From NCBI RefSeq assembly GCF_008642295.1, contig NZ_CP029190.1, positions 2,905,001 through 2,969,000 of the forward strand: DNA of 64,000 nt, written 5' to 3'. The translations under genes and the position numbers were made by a program. A model generated the notes under the pieces. The model was not told where the DNA came from. It saw only the letters and a list, made by a program, of their open reading frames with translations, and ran no database searches. The stretch comes from Streptomyces venezuelae. GTDB taxonomy: Bacteria > Actinomycetota > Actinomycetes > Streptomycetales > Streptomycetaceae. Below, one piece after another: positions 52,218 through 60,711 of the stretch. Every line of letters starts with the position of its first letter. The stretch's first letter is position 1.

Positions 52218-53708
52218 ATGGCTTCCAGCCTGACGAAGGACTCCGCCAGTACCGGCGAGAAGACCTTCCTCGGCCACCCCAGCGGCCTCGCCTTCCTCTT
52301 CATGACCGAGATGTGGGAGCGCTACAGCTTCTACGGCATGCGCGCCCTGCTCGTGCTCTACCTGGCCACCGAGGTGGCCGACGGTGGACTCGGCATGAAC
52401 GACGCGACCGCGGTCGCGATCTACTCCGTCTACAACGCGATGGTCTACCTGCTCGCCCTCCCGGGCGGCTGGCTCGGCGACCGCGTGTGGGGTGCCCGCA
52501 AGGCCGTGGCCGTGGCGGGTGTGGTCATCATGACCGGCCACTTCCTGCTGGCGGTGCCGTCGTCCATCTCGTTCTTCATCGGTCTGGCGCTGATCGCGGC
52601 CGGCTCCGGTGTGCTGAAGGCCAACATCTCCACGATGGTCGGCCAGCTGTACCGGGACAAGAACGACCCGCGCCGTGACGGCGGCTTCACGATCTTCTAC
52701 ATGGGGATCAACCTCGGTGCCTTCTTCGCCCCGCTGACGATCGGCTGGGTCGGCCAGGAGGTCAGCTGGCACCTCGGCTTCGCCATGGCCGGTGTCGGCA
52801 TGGCACTGGGCCTGGGCTTCTACTTCTTCGGCTTCCGCCACCTGAACCCGGTCTCCAACACGGTTCCGGACCCGCTGAGCCCCGAGCAGAAGTCCGCGAT
52901 CATCAAGAAGGGCCTGATCTGGCTCGGTGTCGCCGCCGCCGCGTACGCGGTCATCGGCCTGGCCGGCATCTTCACGATCAACTACGCCCTGTGGCCGCTG
53001 ACCGTCCTCGGCCTGGTGCTTCCGGCCTGGGCGCTGCTGCGGATCAAGCGCGACCGCGACCTGAGCACCGTCGAGCAGTCCCGGATGTCGGCGTACGTGT
53101 GGTTCTTCGTGGCCGCCGCGATCTTCTGGGCGATCTACGACCAGACCGGTTCGACGCTGGCGCTGTTCGCCAAGGACAGCACCGAGAGCACGCTGTTCGG
53201 GTTCAACTTCCCGGAGAGCTGGTTCCAGTCGCTCAACCCGCTGTTCGTGATGGCGCTGGCTCCGGTCTTCGCCTGGGCGTGGGTGGCCATGGCGCGCCGC
53301 CAGAAGGAACCGAGCACCCTGACGAAGTTCTCCTTCGCGCTGGTGATGATCGGCATGTCCTTCGGCGTCATGATGATGGCCCAGGGTGTGGCCGCGGACG
53401 GCCGGGTCAGCCCGATGTGGCTGGTCTCGGTCTACTTCATCCAGACCGTCGGCGAGCTGTGCCTGTCCCCGGTCGGCCTGTCGCTGACCACCAAGCTGGC
53501 CCCGCAGAAGTACGCCTCGCAGATGATGGGCGTGTTCTTCCTGGCGGTCACCGCCGGCGACTCGACCATCGCCCTGCTCCAGCTGGTCGGCGTGCCGACC
53601 GACACCCAGGGCTGGTTCGCCAGCCAGGGTGCGCTGGCCGCGCTCGCGGGCATCGCGATCTTCATGTACCGCAAGAAGGTCCAGCCGCTCATGGGCGGCG
53701 TGCACTGA
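52218..53708 (+). CDS. proton-dependent oligopeptide transporter (POT/PTR2 family)
   Basis: 496 residues with 12-14 membrane segments. It takes up di- and tripeptides with protons. The first helix holds FLFMTEMWERYSFYGMRAL, the E-x-x-E-R motif of the family; GGWLGDRVWGARKAVA and the FTIFYMGINLGAFFAP block are also typical. AAGGA precedes the ATG at 52218; the frame upstream is open for 66 codons, but they are not membrane or signal sequence. It is followed by a 15-bp bidirectional terminator. No regulator adjoins it. Confidence 0.94.
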   Translation: MASSLTKDSASTGEKTFLGHPSGLAFLFMTEMWERYSFYGMRALLVLYLATEVADGGLGMNDATAVAIYSVYNAMVYLLALPGGWLGDRVWGARKAVAVAGVVIMTGHFLLAVPSSISFFIGLALIAAGSGVLKANISTMVGQLYRDKNDPRRDGGFTIFYMGINLGAFFAPLTIGWVGQEVSWHLGFAMAGVGMALGLGFYFFGFRHLNPVSNTVPDPLSPEQKSAIIKKGLIWLGVAAAAYAVIGLAGIFTINYALWPLTVLGLVLPAWALLRIKRDRDLSTVEQSRMSAYVWFFVAAAIFWAIYDQTGSTLALFAKDSTESTLFGFNFPESWFQSLNPLFVMALAPVFAWAWVAMARRQKEPSTLTKFSFALVMIGMSFGVMMMAQGVAADGRVSPMWLVSVYFIQTVGELCLSPVGLSLTTKLAPQKYASQMMGVFFLAVTAGDSTIALLQLVGVPTDTQGWFASQGALAALAGIAIFMYRKKVQPLMGGVH

Positions 53709-53730
53709 CGCGCTGATGCGCTGATGTGGG

Positions 53731-53764
53731 ACGGCCCGGCACACCTGGTGGTGTGCCGGGCCGT
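53731..53764. terminator. bidirectional terminator
   Basis: A 15-bp perfect stem (53731-53745 with 53750-53764, TGGT loop) lies between the convergent POT transporter and surface-protein genes. Confidence 0.85.
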
Positions 53765-53778
53765 GCTGTTCAGGCTGT

Positions 53779-55065
53779 TCAGCGGGTGCCGCGCAGGCGG
53801 CGCCACGGGGTGAAGGTGAAGACCGCGCCGCCGAGCAGGATGACGGTGCCGGCGACCAGGGCGAGCGCCTTGATGCCGCCCTCGTCCTCGGCGCCGGTGT
53901 CGGCGAGGCCGCCGGTGGTGGTGGTGCTGCCGGTGGTGGAGGGGCTGCCGGAGCCGCCCTGCTGGGCGGTGGTGTCCAGCTCCAGGGAAACACCGGTGCT
54001 GAGCGCCTTGCAGGGGACGGTGAGCGGCTGGCCGCCCGCGACCATGGTGACGTCGATCGACATGTCGGCCGGGCTCAGCGTGACCTTGCCGGTCTTGCCG
54101 GGCTTGTAGGTGCCGGTCATCTCGCTCAGGCTGACCCCGCCCTGGGCGGGGATGGGCTCGGCGTTGGCGGGTCCGGTGACCTTGACCGTACCGCTGTCGG
54201 CGCCGCCGAGCTTGATGTTCATCGAGGGCTTCAGGGCGCCCTTGGGCAACGCCACCGGGGCCTTCATGGCGTCCTTGGCCGTCTTGACCGTCAGGTCGAA
54301 GCTGCCGCCGTTCTTCTTGGCGTTGACCGTGACCGGGGTGGTGATGCCGCCCGGGACGGTCTCGCCGCAGTCGAACTTCACGTCGACCGCCTTGCCGGGG
54401 AAGTCGGTCTGCCCCCCGCCGCCTCCGCTGCCGCCGTTGGTCGTGCCGCCGTTGTTCGTGCCTCCGTTCGTGGTCCCGCCGTTGGTGGTGCCGCCGTTGG
54501 TGGTGCCCCCGTTGCCCGAGCCGCCGCCGACCTTGATCGTGGCCCCGGGCTTCACGGCCTCCTTGGGCGCGCACTTGGTCTCGGTCTTCATGATCTGGTG
54601 GACCGTGATCACGTACTTGTCGGGCGTGAGGGTGATGTCGCCGGCCTTCTCGATCTTGAGCTTGCCGGTCATGGTGGACAGCTTCATCTCGCCGCCCTTG
54701 GGGATGGGCGGGTTCTCCCGCGGCCCCTGCATCTTGACCACGCCGGACTGGGCGCCGCCCACCTTGAGGTCACCGCTGGGCTCGACCATGTTCTTCTCCA
54801 GGTCGAGCACGTCCGGGTTCTTCGACGCCGCCTTGATCGTCTTCCAGGTGACGTCGACGGTGTCCCCGACCTTGGCCGTCGCCGGGGCCGTGATCTCCAC
54901 GGTGGTCTCGCCCTGGATCGCCGGCAGCCCGGAGATCGCGGGCGGAATGCACTCCGTCTTGAATGTGACCGAGGCGGCCTGGGCGGGACTCGCCGCCAGC
55001 AGGATTCCCGCCCCGCCGAGCATCAACGCGACCCCGGCCGCGCTCATCCTCCGTTGGGTTCTCAC
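53779..55065 (-). CDS. surface protein with LAxTG sorting signal and tandem beta domains
   Basis: 428 residues. Signal peptide (residues 1-33, ending SPAQA), then two ~150-residue Cys-paired beta domains, joined by a (GGTTN)n-like linker and followed by LADTG, a hydrophobic segment and a basic tail WRRLRGTR: the layout of a sortase (LAxTG) substrate. Both domains resemble the single domain in the first gene of this operon (VDVKFDC here, VDVKYDC there), a fold I associate with an actinobacterial family of unknown function. GTG start overlaps the preceding stop (GTGA); AAGGGA lies upstream. The linker DNA consists of five 15-nt units (54430-54504). Function unknown; adhesion or wall structure are options. 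Confidence 0.8.
   Translation of the reverse strand: MRTQRRMSAAGVALMLGGAGILLAASPAQAASVTFKTECIPPAISGLPAIQGETTVEITAPATAKVGDTVDVTWKTIKAASKNPDVLDLEKNMVEPSGDLKVGGAQSGVVKMQGPRENPPIPKGGEMKLSTMTGKLKIEKAGDITLTPDKYVITVHQIMKTETKCAPKEAVKPGATIKVGGGSGNGGTTNGGTTNGGTTNGGTNNGGTTNGGSGGGGGQTDFPGKAVDVKFDCGETVPGGITTPVTVNAKKNGGSFDLTVKTAKDAMKAPVALPKGALKPSMNIKLGGADSGTVKVTGPANAEPIPAQGGVSLSEMTGTYKPGKTGKVTLSPADMSIDVTMVAGGQPLTVPCKALSTGVSLELDTTAQQGGSGSPSTTGSTTTTGGLADTGAEDEGGIKALALVAGTVILLGGAVFTFTPWRRLRGTR
54430..54504 (-). repeat. 15-nt tandem repeat encoding the Gly/Thr/Asn linker
   Basis: Five contiguous 15-nt units, GCCGCCGTTGGTCGT and variants, encode repeats of TTNGG (with one TNNGG) between two domains of the surface protein. 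Copy number may vary between strains. Confidence 0.8.
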
Positions 55066-56279
55066 GGATGTCCCTTCGTTGTCGGATGGTCTTCTGACGG
55101 TGCGGATTGCGGTGCGTGCGGTGCGGATGGTGGTGCTGTTGCCGTTCCCGGTGCGCTGTCCGGGGTGAACCACGGCAGTACGGCCGTGGTGGTCTGCGGG
55201 GTCACGGGCTCGGCCGGCTGCGGCCTGCGTACGGCCGGGATGCGCGGCAGCCGGGCGGTGACGGCCGCGGCTGCCTCGGGCAGCCGGATCCCGGCGCCGC
55301 GGTGCCGGCCGGCGCCGGCGGCTGCGGCGGACCCGGGCTCCGTCCGGGGGCGGATTCGGTCCACCACCGCCATGCCGAGCCGGAAGACCGCGGCCGGGAT
55401 CACCACGAACAGCAGTCCCCAGAAGAGCAGCACGCCGTACGGGCGGCCGACCCCCCAGGGCTGCGCGGCCAGCACCTTGTCGCCGTACTTGAGGGAGACC
55501 GTGTAGTCGCCGTGCGCGCCGGATGAGAGCGTCACCGGCAGCTCGATCCGGGCCTTCTGGCCGGCCGCGATCGTGCCCTTCCACTGCTGTTCCTCCCACA
55601 GCGGGGCGAACACGCCGTGGGCGGTGCCGATCTCGAACACGGGGTCCTTGACCGGGGCGGAGCCGAGGTTGCCGACGGTCACGGTGAGCTTCCGGCCGGG
55701 CGGGGCCCCGAACCAGGTCAGCACCCCGTCGTCGCCCTTCAGCTGGACGCCGGTGAGCACCGCGAGGCGGGCCTGGCCGGACTCCGCGGGCAGCTCGGCC
55801 ACCGGGTGGTCGGTGATCTTGAGCGGCAGGGCCAGGGTGGACTGGTCCCCGTTGACGGAGGTCACATTGACCACACAGGGACAGGGCTTGGGCGGTGCCA
55901 CCACGGCCAGTGCCTTGCGGAAGCCACCGTCGGCACCGACCGAGGCGGCCTGGCCGGCGTCGTTGGCGCAGCTGTTGGTGCCGCCGATCATGTTCTGGCC
56001 GCAGAGCAGCAGCATGACCACGGTGCCGGCCGGCCAGCCGCGCCCGGTCACGGTCACCTCGGTGCCTTTGGCCGCCTCCTTGAGGGAGAGCTCCGCGGCG
56101 GGTTTGCCCTCGGCCGTCGGCGCGCTGGGCGCGGCCAGGGCCGGGCCGGCCGCCACCAGCCCGCCGAGCAGCAGCCCGGCGAGCAGCAGCCGGGCGACGC
56201 GGGGCGCGAGGAGCCGAGCCCGGGGCCGGCGGGCCGGGACGGGCGGGGTTCCCCGGCGGGGGCTGGGCCTGGCGCTCAC
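55062..56279 (-). CDS. secreted membrane-anchored protein of the surface operon
   Basis: 405 residues. Signal peptide (about 1-50, twin basic then GLLLGGLVAAGPALA), a beta domain (about 55-150) with paired Cys (LLCGQNMIGGTNSCAND and PKPCPCVVNV) that recalls the neocarzinostatin fold, a second beta domain (about 170-275), then a membrane helix (about 285-310, YGVLLFWGLLFVVIPAA) and a Pro/Ala-rich cytoplasmic tail. Unknown function. It overlaps both neighbours by 4 nt. GTG at 56279 with GGGAG upstream. The neocarzinostatin resemblance is impressionistic. Confidence 0.72.
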   Translation of the reverse strand: MSARPSPRRGTPPVPARRPRARLLAPRVARLLLAGLLLGGLVAAGPALAAPSAPTAEGKPAAELSLKEAAKGTEVTVTGRGWPAGTVVMLLLCGQNMIGGTNSCANDAGQAASVGADGGFRKALAVVAPPKPCPCVVNVTSVNGDQSTLALPLKITDHPVAELPAESGQARLAVLTGVQLKGDDGVLTWFGAPPGRKLTVTVGNLGSAPVKDPVFEIGTAHGVFAPLWEEQQWKGTIAAGQKARIELPVTLSSGAHGDYTVSLKYGDKVLAAQPWGVGRPYGVLLFWGLLFVVIPAAVFRLGMAVVDRIRPRTEPGSAAAAGAGRHRGAGIRLPEAAAAVTARLPRIPAVRRPQPAEPVTPQTTTAVLPWFTPDSAPGTATAPPSAPHAPQSAPSEDHPTTKGHP

Positions 56280-57292
56280 TTCGATACTCCCGTCAGCTCG
56301 GGTTCCCGTACGGAAGGCTCGGCCGGTTCGGGTCCGGCCGGGCGCGGGGTGCGGCGGGCCCGGGACAGAAAGCGGGCAGCCGGGGCCGCACCCACGAGCA
56401 CCAGCAGGCCCCCGCCGGCCCAGACGGCCACCGGCCACGGCACAAAGCGCGCCGACACCGAGGCGGTGGCGCGGGCCCCGCCGGGCGCGGTGGCGGTGAG
56501 CGTGAGGTCCACCGCGTCCAGCTTCGGCGCCCCGGGCCACGGCTCGGTCAGCGTGACCCGCTGCCCCGGCAGCAGTTCCACCGGCACCCGGTGCGCCGGC
56601 CGGCCCGGCAGCCCGCCGAACAGCCCGTCCGCGTGCAGGGCGAGTTCCGGGGTCAGTGCGACGTTGCCGCGGTTGACCAGGGTGTACCGCACCTCGGCCG
56701 CCGCGCCCCGGCCGGTGACCGACACGTCCTCGACGGTGAGTGCGGCCAGGGTGGGGCCGGTGACCCGCAGGTGGACCCGTACGCCGGCCTCGTGCCCGCC
56801 CTCCGCGGCGACCAGCGCGACCGGGTGGTCGCCGGGCACGGCGTCGGGCGGGAGGGTGACGGTGAAGGGGACCACGGCGCGGTTGCGCGGCGGGATCCTG
56901 ACCGTGGCGTGGCCGCCGAAGCTGATCCAGCCCCCGGCCGCGGCCGGCTTCCCGGGCGGCTTCCCGGCCGGGTTCCCGGCCGGGCGGTCAGCCGGGCGTA
57001 CGGCGAGGGCTCCGTCGGCGGTGTTGTAGGCGTCGGCACCGCGCAGGGTGACGGTGCGTTCCCGGTCGGTGGGGTTGGCGAGGGCCAGCCGGTCCTCCAG
57101 CACGGTGCCGGGGGTTCCTTCCAGGTAGAAGAACGGGCGGGCGGCGGGCGCGCCCGGCCGGGCCGCGGGCTCGGCCGTCCAGCCGGGCTCCGCCGCGCGG
57201 GCGGTGGGGGCCCCGGAGAGCAGCGCCCCGAGCACAAGAGCGGCAACGGGGGCGAGGGCGCGGGCCGCCCCGCTGCGGTGGTGCGCACGCAC
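56276..57292 (-). CDS. DUF916-like (WxL-interacting) secreted protein with membrane anchor
   Basis: 338 residues. Signal peptide (residues 1-32, ending TARA), two immunoglobulin-like beta domains, a hydrophobic helix near the C-terminus (VAVWAGGGLLVLVGAA) and a short cytoplasmic tail. The block RLALANPTDRERTVTLRGAD followed by AYNTADG resembles DUF916, the peptidoglycan-binding partner of WxL proteins in Firmicutes surface complexes. GTG at 57292 with GAAGG 11 nt upstream is chosen; the frame open upstream is the shadow of the preceding gene. It starts 14 nt after that gene and overlaps the next by 4 nt. Assignment is tentative. Confidence 0.72.
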   Translation of the reverse strand: MRAHHRSGAARALAPVAALVLGALLSGAPTARAAEPGWTAEPAARPGAPAARPFFYLEGTPGTVLEDRLALANPTDRERTVTLRGADAYNTADGALAVRPADRPAGNPAGKPPGKPAAAGGWISFGGHATVRIPPRNRAVVPFTVTLPPDAVPGDHPVALVAAEGGHEAGVRVHLRVTGPTLAALTVEDVSVTGRGAAAEVRYTLVNRGNVALTPELALHADGLFGGLPGRPAHRVPVELLPGQRVTLTEPWPGAPKLDAVDLTLTATAPGGARATASVSARFVPWPVAVWAGGGLLVLVGAAPAARFLSRARRTPRPAGPEPAEPSVREPELTGVSK

Positions 57293-57306
57293 GGGACCGG
57301 GAACCT

Positions 57307-57990
57307 TCAGGACCGGGCCCGCTGGCCGCGCCGGGTCAGCCAGAGCACCCCGGCCGCGCCGGAGAGCAGGACGGTGCCGCCGAGGGTGCCGAGGGCGAGG
57401 GCGGAGTCGGTGGGTCCGGTCTGCGGCAGCGTGCCGTCGGTCGTGCCGGCGGCAGCGCCCGGGCTCTCCTTGCCGCCGCCCGCCGCGGTCACCTCCAGCT
57501 CCAGCGAGGGCTTCGGGTCGTTGCCGGGCGTACAGGTGGTGACCGTGCCCATGGCCTTGATGGTGAGCACACCGGCGGTGAAGGTGACCTTGCCGCTCTT
57601 CTTGGGCGTGTAGGTGCCCGAGAGGTCCGTGATCTTGATGGGGGTGTTGGCGGGCGCGGCCTCGGGGTTGGGCGGGCCCGAGACCGGCACGGCGGTCTCC
57701 TCCGCACCCTTGACCTGGATCAGCGCGCTGGGGCTCATCGCGCCCTTGCCGAGCTCGATGGGGCTGGAGGAGACGCCCTTCTGGAAGGACATGGTCAGCT
57801 TGACGGCCTCGCCGTCCTTGACCGCCTTGATGTCGATGGGCGAGACCGCGGACTTGTCGCCGATGGGGGTCTTGCAGTCGTACTTGACGTCGACGACTTC
57901 GGCGTGGGCGGCGGGGGCCGCCAGCAGCAGGGCCGGTCCGGCCACCGCAGCGGCGAGCACGAGCGTGGTGGAGCGCTTCCGGTGGGACAC
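57307..57990 (-). CDS. LPxTG-type surface protein, first gene of the operon
   Basis: 227 residues. Signal peptide (about 1-31, ending AAHA), one ~140-residue beta domain beginning VDVKYDCKTPIGDKS with a second Cys near its end (VTTCTPG), an Ala/Gly linker, then LPQTG, a hydrophobic helix and RRGQRARS: a complete sortase sorting signal. It would be covalently linked to the wall; no sortase gene is in the window. GTG at 57990 follows GAGGGG; an in-frame TTG at 58014 is unlikely. The same domain occurs twice in the last gene of the operon. Confidence 0.82.
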   Translation of the reverse strand: MSHRKRSTTLVLAAAVAGPALLLAAPAAHAEVVDVKYDCKTPIGDKSAVSPIDIKAVKDGEAVKLTMSFQKGVSSSPIELGKGAMSPSALIQVKGAEETAVPVSGPPNPEAAPANTPIKITDLSGTYTPKKSGKVTFTAGVLTIKAMGTVTTCTPGNDPKPSLELEVTAAGGGKESPGAAAGTTDGTLPQTGPTDSALALGTLGGTVLLSGAAGVLWLTRRGQRARS

Positions 57991-58077
57991 CTTCGTATTC
58001 CCCTCGAGCCACAAGTTACTGACGACACATCAGATGGGTGGCTCAAGGTACGCCCGGGGCCTTGCGGAGGGAAGAGA

Positions 58078-58103
58078 ACGAACGGCCCGGATTGACCGTT
58101 CGT
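58078..58103 (-). terminator. terminator of the hut operon
   Basis: ACGAACGG and CCGTTCGT form an 8-bp stem with a 10-nt loop; on the minus strand it is followed by TCTCTTCC. It lies 59 nt past the hutI stop and before the surface-operon start. Confidence 0.6.
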
Positions 58104-58120
58104 CAGCAACCTGTAAGTAC

Positions 58121-58168
58121 ATACGTCAGCGCATATGTCAGCGCATGCGTCATCGCATATGTCAGTGC
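58121..58168. repeat. 12-bp tandem repeat, four units, overlapping the hutI stop codon
   Basis: Four contiguous 12-nt units: ATACGTCAGCGC, ATATGTCAGCGC, ATGCGTCATCGC, ATATGTCAGTGC. The last includes the hutI stop (58162-58164) and final codons. Change in copy number could alter the 3' end but not the protein, except at its very end. Confidence 0.85.
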
Positions 58169-59337
58169 ACCTGTACGCCGCGCTGCCAGACCGCCGACAC
58201 CAGCGGAACCCCGGGCCGGTACGCCAGGTGGACATGGCTCGGCGCATCCAGCAGCGCCAGATCCGCCCGGGCCCCCGGGGTCAGCACGCCGATGTCGGTA
58301 CGGCGCAGCGCCTTGGCCCCGCCCGCGGTGGCGGACCACAGCGCCTCGTCCGGGGTCATCCCCATGTCCCGGACCGCGAGGGCGATACAGAAGGGCATCG
58401 AACTCGTGTAGGAGGAGCCGGGGTTGCAGTCGGTGGACAGCGCGACGGTGGCACCCGCGGCAAGCAGCCGGCGGGCGTCCGGCCACTGGGCGCGGGTGGA
58501 GAACTCGGCGCCGGGCAGCAGGGTGGCCACGGTGGTCGCGGCGGCCTGGCCGAGGGCGTCGACATCGGCGTCGGTGAGGTGGGTGCAGTGGTCGGCGGAG
58601 GCCGCTTCGAGCTCGACGGCGAGCTGTACGCCCGGGCCGTGGCCGAGCTGGTTGGCGTGGACCCGCGGGATCAGCCCGGCGGCGGCACCGGCGGTGAGGA
58701 CGGCGCGGGCCTGATCGCCGTCGAAGGCGCCCTTCTCGCAGAACACGTCCACCCAGCGGGCGTACGGGGCGCAGGCCGCGAGCATCTCCCCGGTGACGAG
58801 GTCGACATAGCCGGCGGGGTCCTCGGCGTAGTCGGGGGAGACGATGTGCGCGCCGAGGTAGGTGACCTCCTCGGTGTGGGCGGCGGCGATGCGCAGGGCG
58901 CGGGCCTCGTCCTCGACGGTGAGCCCGTAACCCGACTTGGTCTCGAAGGTGGTGGTGCCCTGGCGGCGGGCTTCGTGGAGGTGGCGCACCAGGTTGGCTT
59001 CGAGTTCGGCGTCGGAGGCGGCGCGGGTGGCGGCGACGGTGGTGCGGATGCCGCCGGCGGAGTAGCTGCGGCCGGACATCCGGGCGTTGAACTCCTGCGT
59101 GCGGTCGCCGGCGAAGACCAGGTGGGAGTGGGAGTCGACGAAGCCGGGGATGACGGCACGGCCGTCCGCGTCGTACGCGGTGTCCGTGGCGGGGGCGTTC
59201 GCCGTCGGGCCGACCCAGGCGATCCGGTCGCCCTCGATGACGACCGCGGCGTCCTGGACGAGGCCGAGGGGGCCTTCGCCGAGGGCGGGGTCGTTGGTGA
59301 CGAGGCTGCCGATGCTGGTGATGGCTGTGGTGGTCAT
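58162..59337 (-). CDS. hutI: imidazolonepropionase
   Basis: 391 residues. It hydrolyses 4-imidazolone-5-propionate to N-formimino-L-glutamate, step three of histidine breakdown. Amidohydrolase metal motif [18 protein letters not shown], substrate loop [11 protein letters not shown], the [12 protein letters not shown] stretch and the [17 protein letters not shown] block are all present. The ATG at 59337 follows GAGGAA. It is the last gene of the operon, 27 nt after hutF, and ends within a 12-bp repeat array. Confidence 0.96.
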   Translation of the reverse strand: MTTTAITSIGSLVTNDPALGEGPLGLVQDAAVVIEGDRIAWVGPTANAPATDTAYDADGRAVIPGFVDSHSHLVFAGDRTQEFNARMSGRSYSAGGIRTTVAATRAASDAELEANLVRHLHEARRQGTTTFETKSGYGLTVEDEARALRIAAAHTEEVTYLGAHIVSPDYAEDPAGYVDLVTGEMLAACAPYARWVDVFCEKGAFDGDQARAVLTAGAAAGLIPRVHANQLGHGPGVQLAVELEAASADHCTHLTDADVDALGQAAATTVATLLPGAEFSTRAQWPDARRLLAAGATVALSTDCNPGSSYTSSMPFCIALAVRDMGMTPDEALWSATAGGAKALRRTDIGVLTPGARADLALLDAPSHVHLAYRPGVPLVSAVWQRGVQVH

Positions 59338-59364
59338 GGTTCCTCGCGGTGGTCGGGGGTTGCG

Positions 59365-60711
59365 TCAGCCGCGGACGGCCGCGATCGATTCGGCCAGTGC
59401 CGACGGAACGTCGGGGACCAGGGTGTGGGCGCCGTCGCGCACCACGTGCCGGCCGCCCACCACCGTGTGGCGGACGTCCGCCGCCGTCGCCGCGAAGACC
59501 GCCGTCTCGGCGCCGAGGCGGGGCAGTGGGCCCGCCGTGCGGACCGAGCCCAGGGTGATGGTGGTGAAGTCGGCGAGCGCCCCCGCCTCCAGGCGGCCCG
59601 CGTCCGGCAGCCCCAGCGCGGCATGGCCGTCGGCCGTGGCCGCGGTCAGCAACGCGTTCGCCGTCCAGTGGCCGCGGGTGCGGCTGGCCAGGCGCTCGTT
59701 GAGCTCCATCGCGCGGGCCTCCTCCAGCAGGTCGATCACCGCATGGCTGTCGCTGCCCAGCGACAGGGGCGAGCCCGCCCGCTGGAGGCGGACGGCCGGG
59801 CCGATGCCGTCGGCGAGGTCGCGTTCCGTGGTGGGGCACATACAGGTGCCCGTGGTGGTGCCGCCCAGCAACGCGATGTCGGCGTCCGTCAGATGGGTGT
59901 TGTGGACGCCCGTGGTGCGCGGGCCGAGCACCCCGTGGTCGGCCAGCAGCTGCGTCGGGGTCCGGCCGTGCGCGGCCTGGCAGGCCTCGTTCTCGGCCGT
60001 CTGCTCCGACAGGTGGACGTGCAGCGGCGCCCGCCGCTCCTCCGCCCAGCGCGCCACGGTGGCCAGCTGGCCGGCCGGTACCGCCCGTACGGAGTGGATC
60101 GCCGCGCCGATCAGCGCGTGGTCCCGGCCCGCCAGCTTCGACACCCGCTCCGCCCAGGCGTCCGCCGTGCCGTCGGAGAAGCGGAGCTGGTGGGGGTTGG
60201 GGGCCTCACCGAAGCCCGCCGACAGGTACGCGGTGTCCAGCAGGGTGATCCGGATGCCGGCCGCCGCCGCGGCCTCGATGAGCGCCTCGCCCATCGCGTT
60301 CGGGTCGGCGTACGGGGTGCCGCCGGGCGCGTGGTGGACGTAGTGGAACTCGCCGACGTTGGTGATGCCGGCCAGCGCCATCTCCGCGTACACGGCCCGG
60401 GCGAGCGCGAAGTAGCTGTCCGGGGTGAGGTTCTGGGCGACCCGGTACATGACCTCGCGCCAGGTCCAGAAGGTCCCGGAGCCGACCTGGACGGTGCCGC
60501 GCAGGGCCCGGTGGAAGGCATGGCTGTGTGCGTTGGCCAGGCCCGGGAGGGTCAGGCCGCGCAGCACCTCGGCGCCCGGGGGCGGGGCCTCGGCACCGGT
60601 GCGGAGGGCGGCGATCCGCCCGTCCGCACCGGACACCTCCAGGGCGACGCCCGGCTCGACGTGGGTGCCGAGCCAGGCGTGCTCCAGCCAGTACGTCTTC
60701 GTCACCTGCAC
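59365..60711 (-). CDS. hutF: formimidoylglutamate deiminase
   Basis: 448 residues. It deaminates N-formimino-L-glutamate to N-formyl-L-glutamate and ammonia. Amidohydrolase motifs: PGLANAHSHAFHRALRG, NVGEFHYVHH, LHVHLSEQ, HNTHLTDADI and LSLGSDSHAVIDLLEEAR. This two-step route needs a formylglutamate amidohydrolase next, and no hutG is in the window. GTG at 60711 with GGAAGG; it overlaps the M20 gene by 10 nt, implying translational coupling. Confidence 0.95.
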   Translation of the reverse strand: MQVTKTYWLEHAWLGTHVEPGVALEVSGADGRIAALRTGAEAPPPGAEVLRGLTLPGLANAHSHAFHRALRGTVQVGSGTFWTWREVMYRVAQNLTPDSYFALARAVYAEMALAGITNVGEFHYVHHAPGGTPYADPNAMGEALIEAAAAAGIRITLLDTAYLSAGFGEAPNPHQLRFSDGTADAWAERVSKLAGRDHALIGAAIHSVRAVPAGQLATVARWAEERRAPLHVHLSEQTAENEACQAAHGRTPTQLLADHGVLGPRTTGVHNTHLTDADIALLGGTTTGTCMCPTTERDLADGIGPAVRLQRAGSPLSLGSDSHAVIDLLEEARAMELNERLASRTRGHWTANALLTAATADGHAALGLPDAGRLEAGALADFTTITLGSVRTAGPLPRLGAETAVFAATAADVRHTVVGGRHVVRDGAHTLVPDVPSALAESIAAVRG

